Assembly: GCA_964410485.1 (NCBI GenBank)
Contig: CAYPHJ010000127.1
Location: 1-12,077 of the forward strand
Length of the DNA: 12,077 nt
Direction of reading: 5' to 3'
DNA from: CAYPHJ01 sp964410485
GTDB taxonomy: Bacteria > Desulfobacterota > Binatia > UBA9968
The notes beneath the pieces are model-generated. The model did not search any database, had not been told where the DNA came from, and saw only the letters and a list, made by a program, of their open reading frames with translations. Below are positions 6,761 to 12,077 of the stretch, piece after piece; positions within the stretch are counted from its first letter, which is position 1, and each line of letters starts with the position of its first letter. Position numbers and translations under genes: made by a program.

Positions 6761-8154
6761 TATTTTTTAGTCCCCTGCATTTGCGCCCGTTTCTTCTCGG
6801 TCCAACCTTCACGCAGCCGTTCTTGCCGTTCATTGAAGACTAACGCCCCGGCGGGAACGTCGTGGCGCACGGTTGTCGCCGTGGCAACGTAAACGTCGTC
6901 TCCCAACGCAACCGGTGCCACGAGCGTGGAGTCGCTGCCCACCTGTACACGGTCGCCAATGGTCGTACGATACTTCTTAAAACCATCGTAATTACAGGTA
7001 ATCGTCCCGGCACCGATGTTCGTATCGCACCCCACTGTAACGTCCCCCAGATACGTCAGGTGGTTTGCTTTTGTGCCCTCCCCGAGCGTCGCTTCCTTCG
7101 CTTCAACAAAATTACCGACATGAACTCTGGCGCCCAACAACGTTCCGGGTCTAAGGTGGGCGAAGGGGCCGACAATGGCCTCGCGACCAATGCAACAGCT
7201 CGTGGCCACGACCGAAAACTTCAAATGCGCTTCGTCACCGATCTCGACGTTCGTCAGGTACGCGCTGCCGTCGATCCGACAGCGTTCACCGATTACCGTT
7301 CGCCCACGCAGGTGCGTATTGGGCCCGATAAAACTGTCTCTGCCAATCGTCACTTCATCTTCGATGTATGTGCTTTGCGGATCTTGCAGTGTTACGCCCG
7401 CCTCCATCCATTTTCGATTGATCTGTTCCTGCAATGTCTTCTCCATCACGGCAAGCTCCTCTCTGCTATTCACACCCATGATTTCCGGCCGGTCGTTCAC
7501 TGTAACTGTCGCGATCTTGACCTCTTGCCGCAGACCAATGGCCACGACATCGGGCAGGTAGTATTCGCGCTGTTGATTCTGATTGTTCACTTTCTCCAGC
7601 GCTGGGAAAAGAAATTCCGGTGCGGCCACATAAAAGCCGGCGTTGACTTCCGGAATTTGCTTTTGCTCGGTCGTCGCGTCTCGCTCCTCGATGACAGCCA
7701 CAAGTTGGCCAGCGCGGTTACGCACGATCCTGCCGTAGCCGGTCGGGTAGCGCACAAACGCTGTTAGCAAGGTCAACTTAGCCAATTGCGCCCGGTGAGC
7801 ATCGATCATGGCCGTCAAGGCCGATTCGTAGATTAACGGCACATCGCCGCTTAAAATCAACACATCGCCAGAAAAATCGCGAAACGCCTCTTTGGCGCAG
7901 AGAACCGCATGGCCGGTCCCTAACTGCTCCGGTTGAACGACCCAAGCAACGTCGTCGACAGGGCAGGCCTGTTTCACGCCCTGGCCGCCGTGCCCGATAA
8001 TGACGGCGATCCGGGTTGGCTGGAGGCGCCTTGCAGTCTCTAGAACCCTCAGCAGTAGCGGCTTTCCCGCCAGAGGATGCAGAACCTTGGGCAGGCTGGA
8101 TTTCATCCGCTTTCCCTGCCCGGCCGCCAGTACGATGATGCCGAGATTTACCAT
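6760..8154 (-). CDS. glmU: Bifunctional UDP-N-acetylglucosamine pyrophosphorylase / glucosamine-1-phosphate N-acetyltransferase, GlmU
   Basis: The 464-residue enzyme catalyses the last two steps to UDP-GlcNAc, the precursor of peptidoglycan and lipopolysaccharide. The N-terminal nucleotidyltransferase domain has LAAGQGKRM at 9-17, LPKVLHP with Lys23, QPEQLGTGHA at 74-83 and LSGDVPL with metal-binding Asp104. The left-handed beta-helix begins at about residue 260. The acetyltransferase site is intact: Arg335 (LRPG), Lys353 (NFVEAK), His365 (NHLTYLGD) and ITCNYDG at 385-391. The ATG at 8154 follows AAGGG about five bases upstream and a strong promoter at 8182-8209. It heads a two-gene operon with glmS. 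MurA and other downstream users are not in the window. The missing GlmM phosphoglucosamine mutase must be encoded elsewhere. Confidence 0.98.
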   Translation of the reverse strand: MVNLGIIVLAAGQGKRMKSSLPKVLHPLAGKPLLLRVLETARRLQPTRIAVIIGHGGQGVKQACPVDDVAWVVQPEQLGTGHAVLCAKEAFRDFSGDVLILSGDVPLIYESALTAMIDAHRAQLAKLTLLTAFVRYPTGYGRIVRNRAGQLVAVIEERDATTEQKQIPEVNAGFYVAAPEFLFPALEKVNNQNQQREYYLPDVVAIGLRQEVKIATVTVNDRPEIMGVNSREELAVMEKTLQEQINRKWMEAGVTLQDPQSTYIEDEVTIGRDSFIGPNTHLRGRTVIGERCRIDGSAYLTNVEIGDEAHLKFSVVATSCCIGREAIVGPFAHLRPGTLLGARVHVGNFVEAKEATLGEGTKANHLTYLGDVTVGCDTNIGAGTITCNYDGFKKYRTTIGDRVQVGSDSTLVAPVALGDDVYVATATTVRHDVPAGALVFNERQERLREGWTEKKRAQMQGTKK

Positions 8155-8181
8155 ATTGCCCTTTGAAATCTAGCGCGAAGG

Positions 8182-8209
8182 ATTATAACGAATGCAACTC
8201 TCCAATCAA
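8182..8209 (-). promoter_or_regulatory. Sigma70-type promoter of the glmU-glmS operon
   Basis: On the minus strand, TTGATT (8209-8204) and a perfect TATAAT (8187-8182) are separated by 16 bases. Transcription would start near 8175, giving a leader of about 20 bases with the AAGGG ribosome binding site. The perfect -10 box makes this convincing; the short leader leaves no space for a riboswitch. Confidence 0.65.
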
Positions 8210-8270
8210 AGGGAGACTCCGGTGGTAAGAATCTTCTTGTCAATCTACACGAATTTGACTAAAAGAGAAC

Positions 8271-8438
8271 ATGTCTCAAAAGGACCATCTCGCCGAGTTG
8301 GATCAACAGGACAAACAGGACAATTGGTGGCAATTCTGTCCTGTCTGCAACGCCAAGCTCATCAACCACAAGTGCCGTTTCGTCTGTTCGAACCCTCAGT
8401 GTCACTACTTCATGAGCTGCAGCGAATTTGACCTGTAA
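8271..8438 (+). CDS. Small zinc-ribbon protein (55 residues), function unknown
   Basis: ATG at 8271 opens a 55-codon frame ending TAA at 8436-8438. The product starts MSQKDHLAELDQQDKQDNWW and then has a Cys-rich domain: CPVC (Cys23, Cys26), Cys35, Cys39 and Cys44 in CSNPQC, and Cys50, with His33 and His45 as further possible ligands. The CxxC...CxxxxC layout is a zinc ribbon, with an acidic/Gln-rich N-terminal helix before it. It ends SCSEFDL. There is no signal peptide or membrane segment, so it is cytoplasmic. It lies divergent from glmU and upstream of the molybdopterin-binding gene. The ribosome binding site is weak (AAGAGA). The dense, sensibly spaced Cys pairs argue strongly that it is real despite its size. 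Zinc ribbons of this kind bind nucleic acid or protein partners, but no function can be assigned. Confidence 0.75.
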   Translation: MSQKDHLAELDQQDKQDNWWQFCPVCNAKLINHKCRFVCSNPQCHYFMSCSEFDL

Positions 8439-8470
8439 TCGCCCGGCTCCGGGTAATCGTCTCCCGACAA

Positions 8471-8552
8471 TGTCATCCTGAGGCGGAGCCGAAGGATCTG
8501 CTTTTTGTGGGGCGAAAGCAGATTCTTCGTCACCAGGCTCCTCGGAATGACA
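8471..8552. repeat. 82-bp imperfect inverted repeat with TGTCAT...ATGACA ends
   Basis: The element begins TGTCATCCTGAGG at 8471 and ends CCTCGGAATGACA at 8552. The inner arms GATCTGCTTTT (8495-8505) and AAAGCAGATTC (8515-8525) flank a short loop of about 9 bases (TGTGGGGCG). The arms pair along nearly their whole length apart from a bulge of about five bases and several mismatches. It lies downstream of the zinc-ribbon gene and upstream of the molybdopterin-binding gene. Inverted repeats with TGTCAT(T/C)C(T/C)GAG ends are, from memory, high-copy intergenic elements in several environmental phyla, of MITE or REP type. No transposase is nearby. It could act as a terminator for the zinc-ribbon transcript. 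Confidence 0.75.
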
Positions 8553-8614
8553 GAGGCTACCGGCTCTTACCGGCACACCAAACTTCGAATGGCTCTGCCG
8601 CCGGCCGTGAGCTG

Positions 8615-8643
8615 AGGGCGCTCTGCACTTTGCGCTCCGCCCT
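8615..8643. repeat. Short hairpin in a GCTCTGC/TTTGCGC-rich stretch
   Basis: AGGGCG (8615-8620) pairs with CGCCCT (8638-8643) around a loop of CTCTGCACTTTGCGCTC. The stretch lies about 50 bases before the molybdopterin-binding gene. The sequence style (CTCTGC, TTTGCGC units) is similar to the segment at 3019-3045, so it may be another degenerate dispersed repeat. No T-tract follows, so a simple intrinsic terminator is unlikely. Confidence 0.3.
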
Positions 8644-8691
8644 TTGCTAGTCCCGGTTGCCAGAAAACGTGTCATTCGGTAGAAGATAGGC

Positions 8692-9420
8692 ATGTCGAAA
8701 ACTGCCGGCGTTGTGATTATCGGCAATGAAGTCTTATCCGGAAAGACCCAGGACACAAACTCCTATTTTCTTTGCCATCAGCTACGCCAACTGGGCGTCG
8801 AGGTGCAGAAGATTTCCACGATTCCCGACGATGTCGAACTGATCGGAACGGAAGTTTCCGACTTCTCCCGACGCTTTGATCTGGTGTTCACTACGGGCGG
8901 CGTTGGGCCGACGCACGATGACGTAACCATTGAGGGCATCGCGCGCGGGTTCGGCGTCAAAGTGATCCGCCACCCGGAAATCGAGCGGCGCATGCGCCAG
9001 CGCCTTGGCGCAGACATTAACGAGACGCGGCTGAGAATGGCTAATGTGCCCGAAGGGGCCGAGCTTCTGGTTACGGAAGCGCTTTTTGCGCCGGTTATCA
9101 AGCTCCACAATGTTTTTATTTTTCCCGGCATTCCCAGAATCCTTGAGGAGCGCTTTGACAGCATTAAAGAACTGTTCCGTGAGGCGCCCTACTTTTTGAG
9201 AACGGTTTACGTAAAATACGGCGAAGGGGTCATTGCGACGGTTTTGAACGAGTTGCTCGCCAGGTTTCCCGAGCTCCTTCTCGGCTCCTATCCCGTTTTG
9301 GACATCCCCGATTACAAGGTGAAGGTCACGCTCGAGTCCAAAGATTCGGGGTATCTCGAACGCGCGTTAGAGAGCTTTGTCGCGTCTCTGCCTGAAGGCG
9401 CCATTCACAGAGTGGAATAG
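8692..9420 (+). CDS. Stand-alone molybdopterin-binding (MoCF/CinA N-terminal-type) domain protein
   Basis: The 242-residue protein has the MoaB/MogA-like molybdopterin-binding fold found at the N-terminus of CinA and of human FAD synthase. Visible motifs are the opening VVIIGNEVLSGKTQDTNS at 7-24, the signature TTGGVGPTHDDVT at 67-79, NVPEGAELL around 118-126, and FPGIPRILEERF at about 144-155. CinA itself is about 400 residues with a C-terminal nicotinamide-nucleotide amidase; that half is missing here, and the frame ends cleanly with a C-terminal beta-alpha extension, so this is the short form rather than a truncation. The ATG at 8692 has AAGATAGG just upstream. It is convergent with moaB-moaD-moaE, so a link to molybdenum cofactor chemistry is tempting, but the short CinA-like family also includes nucleotide-metabolism enzymes and its role is not settled. 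Confidence 0.8.
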   Translation: MSKTAGVVIIGNEVLSGKTQDTNSYFLCHQLRQLGVEVQKISTIPDDVELIGTEVSDFSRRFDLVFTTGGVGPTHDDVTIEGIARGFGVKVIRHPEIERRMRQRLGADINETRLRMANVPEGAELLVTEALFAPVIKLHNVFIFPGIPRILEERFDSIKELFREAPYFLRTVYVKYGEGVIATVLNELLARFPELLLGSYPVLDIPDYKVKVTLESKDSGYLERALESFVASLPEGAIHRVE

Positions 9421-9430
9421 AGACAGGGTC

Positions 9431-9506
9431 AGGTTGAGGTTAAGGTTAAGGGGCAAGAAGAAGTCGAGGGGGGCTGAACCTTAGCCTAAGCCTTAACCCT
9501 GAACCT
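9431..9506. repeat. GGTTAAGG-type inverted repeat between convergent genes, possible bidirectional terminator
   Basis: The left arm AGGTTGAGGTTAAGGTTAAGG (9431-9451) pairs with the right arm 9479-9506, which reads AGGTTCAGGGTTAAGGCTTA... on the other strand. The loop is about 27 bases. The arms consist of short tandem GGTTAA units, so the pairing can slip. The element starts 10 bases after the molybdopterin-binding gene and its far end touches the moaE stop codon (9505-9507), so a hairpin would fall at the 3' end of both transcripts. Confidence 0.6.
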
Positions 9507-9933
9507 ATTTGTTTAGTGGTTCGCCGCTCTGTGTGCCGATCCAAATCTCGCCGCCTTCGTACACTTCTTTTTTCCAGATTGGCACCGTCCTTTTGATCTC
9601 TTCAATGGCAAAACGGCAGGCCGCAAAGGCCGCCTCGCGGTGGGCCGCAGAAACTACGATCATCACGCTGGGTTCGGTGATTTGAACGGGTCCGACCCTG
9701 TGTGCAATCGCCATGCGGCAGATCTGCCAACGTTGGCTGGCTTCTCCACCCACGCGCGCCAACTCCTTTTCGGCCATTTCCGGATAGGCTTCGTAATCGA
9801 GGGCAATAACTCTCCGCCCTTCGTTGTTGTTTCTAGTCGTACCGATGAACGTTGCGATGGCACCGGCTTCTGGATCGGTCACGAAGTCAATTAGCTCCTG
9901 AAGATTGAGCGGCTGCAGGCTCACGCGAAACAT
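9505..9933 (-). CDS. moaE: Molybdopterin synthase catalytic (large) subunit MoaE
   Basis: The 142-residue protein pairs with MoaD to insert two sulfurs into cyclic pyranopterin monophosphate, forming molybdopterin. Family motifs are clear: GAIATFIGTTRN at 24-35, LDYEAYPEMAEKEL at 45-58, IAHRVGPV at 76-83, VSAAHREAAF at 94-103, and the catalytic block KRTVPIWKKEVYEGG, whose Lys114 and Lys121/122 correspond to the active-site lysines (E. coli Lys119 and Lys126). Its length is slightly under the E. coli protein (150). The ATG at 9933 lies inside the 3' end of moaD with a 13-base overlap, so it depends on translation of moaD; the GGGGGCG tract just upstream may act as a poor ribosome binding site. 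It is the last gene of the operon. Confidence 0.95.
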   Translation of the reverse strand: MFRVSLQPLNLQELIDFVTDPEAGAIATFIGTTRNNNEGRRVIALDYEAYPEMAEKELARVGGEASQRWQICRMAIAHRVGPVQITEPSVMIVVSAAHREAAFAACRFAIEEIKRTVPIWKKEVYEGGEIWIGTQSGEPLNK

Positions 9934-10181
9934 GACGCGCCCCCACTGACCGGCGGAATAAACACAACCTCATCGTCGTTTTTGAGGACGTGATCCGGCG
10001 CGACGTAATCCTGATTGACGGCGTAAAGCAAGCGGATTCCGGAAACAGCCAGTTTAGGATGATCTTTCTGTAAAATCTCCCAGAGTTGAGACACGGTACT
10101 GCCTTGCGGCAGCTCCTTCACGATTTCCGCGGTTCCCGCCCGTTCTCTCAAAATTGCAAAAAACTTTACTCGTATCTTCAT
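9921..10181 (-). CDS. moaD: Molybdopterin synthase sulfur carrier subunit MoaD, with extension past the C-terminal Gly-Gly
   Basis: The 86-residue ubiquitin-fold protein carries sulfur as a C-terminal thiocarboxylate to MoaE. It opens MKIRVKFFAILRERAG and contains the family end EVVFIPPVSGG with Gly80-Gly81. In the family these two glycines are the very C-terminus, adenylated by MoeB and thiolated. Here the frame continues for five residues (ASCFA) before the stop at 9921-9923, so the carrier would be inactive unless trimmed. The overlap with moaE is 13 bases. One extra base in the G run at the overlap would fuse MoaD to MoaE in frame (Gly-Gly-Arg-Val-Met). It overlaps moaB by ATGA at the 5' side, so the three genes are coupled. 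The identity is secure; the exact C-terminus deserves checking. Confidence 0.92.
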   Translation of the reverse strand: MKIRVKFFAILRERAGTAEIVKELPQGSTVSQLWEILQKDHPKLAVSGIRLLYAVNQDYVAPDHVLKNDDEVVFIPPVSGGASCFA

Positions 10182-10684
10182 GCCCCTTGGAGCTGTGAGA
10201 CCATATGGCGGAGTTCCGGCAGAATCAGCTTTTCCATGGCCAGCCCCACGGCTCCTTTAGATCCCGGAAGCGAGATCAAGAGCTTGCCTTGGGCCGACCC
10301 GGCAACGGCGCGGCTCATGATGGCCGCGGAGCCTATGTCTTGATAGCTCAAGTAACGAAAGATTTCACCAAATCCATCCAGCCGCTTGTCGAGGAGCCTG
10401 ACAATGACCTCGTAGGTACCGTCGCGCGGCGCAATCCCGGTGCCGCCATTGACAATAATCGCATCCACGGCGTTCTGGACAAGCGCCTCGCGCAATAAAC
10501 GGTCAATCTCCGCCGGCTCATCCCTAACGATGCGGTAGCCGGATACTGAATGGCCCTCATTCGTCAAATGAGATTTGATCAGTTGACCGCTGAGATCCGT
10601 AGCTTCATCACGGGTGTCACTAACCGTAACAATGAAGCAACGAATACTTTTCTTTCCCTTTTCCTTGTGTTCGGCGACTGACAT
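10178..10684 (-). CDS. moaB: MoaB/Mog-family molybdopterin-binding protein
   Basis: The 168-residue protein belongs to the MoaB/MogA family, whose active members adenylylate molybdopterin before metal insertion. After a charged 13-residue N-terminal tail it shows IVTVSDTRDEATDLSG at 18-33, VNGGTGIAPRDGTYE at 78-92 (the signature MPT/ATP-binding motif), YQDIGSAAIMSRAVAG at 114-129 and LPGSKGAVGLAM at 139-150. The length matches MoaB (170 in E. coli). E. coli MoaB itself lacks clear adenylyltransferase activity whereas archaeal and other MoaB proteins have it, so the reaction is inferred. It is the first gene of the moaB-moaD-moaE operon, with a good promoter upstream. No strong Shine-Dalgarno precedes the ATG at 10684. 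Confidence 0.92.
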   Translation of the reverse strand: MSVAEHKEKGKKSIRCFIVTVSDTRDEATDLSGQLIKSHLTNEGHSVSGYRIVRDEPAEIDRLLREALVQNAVDAIIVNGGTGIAPRDGTYEVIVRLLDKRLDGFGEIFRYLSYQDIGSAAIMSRAVAGSAQGKLLISLPGSKGAVGLAMEKLILPELRHMVSQLQGA

Positions 10685-10709
10685 AAGAATGTCTGTTTAA
10701 GAAGTGGAA

Positions 10710-10738
10710 ACTATAACAATGCTCCAGGGTTAATTCAA
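10710..10738 (-). promoter_or_regulatory. Sigma70-type promoter of the moaB-moaD-moaE operon
   Basis: On the minus strand, TTGAAT (10738-10733) and TATAGT (10715-10710) are separated by exactly 17 bases, with five of six matches in the -10 box. Transcription would start near 10703, giving a leader of about 20 bases. That is too short for a Moco riboswitch, and none is visible. Confidence 0.6.
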
Positions 10739-10839
10739 ACTTTGCCGGCCGTTGCGCCATTCAATCAATTCCCTCCGTCAGCGTCAGTTTTTTGCCGCGG
10801 GTTGCGCCCATCTCTTTTGGCCCCTAAGATGGCATTCAT

Positions 10840-12009
10840 ATGCGGGCTGAACGAAGGCCTTTTTCCCTTTACATTCATATTCCCTACTGCATCAGCAAAT
10901 GTCCCTACTGTGACTTTAACTCGCATGTGGTCGCAGTCATTCCCGAGCAGGCATACAGCAAAGCGCTGATGAACGAGCTAGACCATTACGCTGTCCGGGA
11001 GGAATGGAGCTGCAGGGGCTTACAAAGCATTTTCTTCGGTGGCGGGACTCCGTCGCTATTTAATCCTGTATCCATTGGAAGGATGCTCAACCGCATCGAA
11101 GCTGCATTCGATCTTTTACCTGGTTGCGAGATCACCCTCGAGGCTAACCCGGGGACCATCGATGCCGCCAATTTTGCAGGCTATCGCGCATGCGGCATCA
11201 ACCGCATCAGCGTCGGAATACAATCATTCCAGCCTCGTTTGCTCAAATTCCTCGGCCGCGCCCATTCGGCGGACGAGTCTGAGCGGGCGTTGGAGATCGT
11301 GCGCAGCTCCGGGTTTGAAAATTTTAGTTTGGACCTGATCTATGCCAACCCAGACCAAACTGTGGAAGAGCTGAGCAGCGATCTGGACAGCGCTCTCAAC
11401 TTCGACTCCCCTCACCTGTCTGCCTACAACTTGACCATCGAAGAAGGAACTCCATTCCATCACGCGTTCCGCAATGGCAGGCTTCTGCTCTTGAGCGAAG
11501 ACCAGGAGATCGCCATGGCAACGCTCATCGAACGGAGGCTCACAGAAGCGGGCCTTACGCGTTACGAGATATCGAATTACGCTCGACCCGGCTTTCATTC
11601 ACGGCACAATGTGAACTACTGGCAAGGCGGTGACTACCTGGGGCTCGGCGCCGGAGCGCACAGCCACAGGAGAGTCGACGCGAATGGAACCTATGCCTTA
11701 AGGTGGTGGAATGAGAAGATTCCGAGCCGCTATATGCAAGCCATTACTCGCTCGGGACAAGCCGTTGTAGAACGAGAGCCGGCCGATCTCAAAAGGGCCG
11801 CCGGGGAGATCATGTTTTCAGGGCTCCGATTGACGGCAGGAGTCACGCTCAGCGAATTTACCGCCCGATTCGCTACAAGCCCCTGCGACCTCTATCCTCA
11901 GATCAATGACTGGATAGGTGCCGGACTGATGGAGCATACCGGCAGCCATCTCCGCCTCACTGATCGTGGCGTCATGGTCGCCAATTCGCTCTTCGTCCAT
12001 TTCGTATGA
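10840..12009 (+). CDS. hemW: Radical SAM protein HemW (coproporphyrinogen III oxidase-like, heme chaperone family)
   Basis: The 389-residue protein matches HemW in length and layout. The N-terminal SLYIHIPYC leads into the radical SAM cluster motif with Cys17, Cys21 and Cys24 followed by DFNSH, as in HemW rather than oxygen-independent HemN. Further motifs are FFGGGTPSLF at 66-74, EANPGT at 101-106, NRISVGIQSF at 121-130, LGRAHS at 138-143, LDLIYANPDQT at 165-174, PHLSAYNLT at 191-199 and HNVNYW at 256-261. The HemW C-terminal winged-helix-like domain ends in LRLTDRGVMVANSLF. HemW binds heme and is thought to deliver it to respiratory proteins; it does not oxidise coproporphyrinogen. The ATG at 10840 has no clear Shine-Dalgarno. 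It is divergent from moaB, and its stop overlaps a following ORF by ATGA. Confidence 0.95.
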   Translation: MRAERRPFSLYIHIPYCISKCPYCDFNSHVVAVIPEQAYSKALMNELDHYAVREEWSCRGLQSIFFGGGTPSLFNPVSIGRMLNRIEAAFDLLPGCEITLEANPGTIDAANFAGYRACGINRISVGIQSFQPRLLKFLGRAHSADESERALEIVRSSGFENFSLDLIYANPDQTVEELSSDLDSALNFDSPHLSAYNLTIEEGTPFHHAFRNGRLLLLSEDQEIAMATLIERRLTEAGLTRYEISNYARPGFHSRHNVNYWQGGDYLGLGAGAHSHRRVDANGTYALRWWNEKIPSRYMQAITRSGQAVVEREPADLKRAAGEIMFSGLRLTAGVTLSEFTARFATSPCDLYPQINDWIGAGLMEHTGSHLRLTDRGVMVANSLFVHFV

Positions 12010-12077
12010 CGCAGGCTGCGCGACAACTTCTGCTCATCTCTTTAGACGGATCGCTTATCTCAGTGCCTACGCATCTA
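12006..12077 (+). CDS. Start of an unidentified ORF coupled to hemW (partial, runs off the window)
   Basis: ATG at 12006 overlaps the hemW TGA (ATGA) and opens 24 codons with no stop before the window edge: MTQAARQLLLISL... then DGSLISVPTHL. The four-base overlap is typical of translationally coupled genes and is the main support. The visible part is too short to recognise a family; it does not look like HrcA or RdgB, which often neighbour hemW. It may also be a chance open frame. Confidence 0.3.
   Translation, partial: MTQAARQLLLISLDGSLISVPTHL

Noticed and set aside
6755..6775. Possible glmS ribozyme or leader upstream of glmS
   Set aside because: The glmS ATG overlaps the glmU stop by one base, so there is no untranslated leader.
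6862..7767. Plus-strand open frame of 301 codons
   Set aside because: It lies wholly antisense to glmU, whose motifs are intact over the same bases; there is no family resemblance or ribosome binding site.
8192..8431. Plus-strand open frame of 79 codons overlapping the zinc-ribbon gene
   Set aside because: It is in a different frame from the Cys-rich 55-codon gene, has no motif, and starts inside the glmU promoter region.
8259..8756. Minus-strand open frame of 165 codons
   Set aside because: It is antisense to the zinc-ribbon gene and the start of the MPT-binding gene. Its middle (CHSEEPGDEESAF) is the translation of the TGTCAT inverted repeat, a usual source of false ORFs.
1..12077. tRNA, rRNA, riboswitch, insertion sequence or phage genes
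   Set aside because: No cloverleaf, rRNA-like stretch, Moco riboswitch, transposase, integrase or phage gene was recognised on either strand by eye.

Overview
The window reads as ordinary chromosome from an uncultivated Gram-negative bacterium with moderately GC-rich DNA. The gene set (CoxM/CoxG-type molybdoenzyme genes, a glmU-glmS operon, moaB-moaD-moaE, a HemW-like radical SAM gene) and the many different short repeat-rich intergenic elements resemble Deltaproteobacteria-like, Binatota, NC10 or Rokubacteria genomes. That placement is inference from style and is weak; no rRNA or tRNA gene is present to settle it.

Layout. Bases 1-1442 (+) hold the end of a molybdenum hydroxylase operon: the last 14 codons of a probable [2Fe-2S] small subunit, a complete CoxM-like FAD subunit, and a CoxG-like SRPBCC protein. 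Facing it (1634-2395, -) is an enoyl-CoA hydratase/isomerase family gene that resembles cyclohexa-1,5-diene-1-carbonyl-CoA hydratases of anaerobic aromatic degradation. A divergent promoter region (2396-2604) leads to a small exported protein (2605-2928, +), then the 23S rRNA methyltransferase rlmE (3062-3682, +) and a GalT/ADP-glucose phosphorylase-type nucleotidyltransferase (3812-4810, +). The glmU-glmS operon (8154 down to 4931, -) makes UDP-GlcNAc for the cell envelope and has a clear sigma70-type promoter. On the plus strand follow a 55-codon zinc-ribbon gene (8271-8438) and a stand-alone molybdopterin-binding (CinA/MoaB-fold) gene (8692-9420). The overlapping molybdopterin operon moaB-moaD-moaE (10684 down to 9505, -) comes next. 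HemW-like hemW (10840-12009, +) and the start of a coupled unknown ORF close the window.

How the parts fit. The left end encodes a molybdenum-cofactor-dependent enzyme, and the right end encodes cofactor assembly: the MoaD/MoaE molybdopterin synthase plus two MPT-binding-fold proteins. glmU and glmS share one short operon. The rest is housekeeping (rlmE, hemW) or of unknown role.

I did not find an obvious new defence, mobile or secretion system. The points most worth a second look are: MoaD carrying five residues after the Gly-Gly that must be its C-terminus, one base away from a MoaD-MoaE fusion; the two small proteins (the 55-residue zinc ribbon and the 107-residue exported protein); a different inverted-repeat element at each of the three convergent gene junctions; the HxHSQ variant in the GalT-like enzyme; and the Lys/Arg-rich tail on CoxM.
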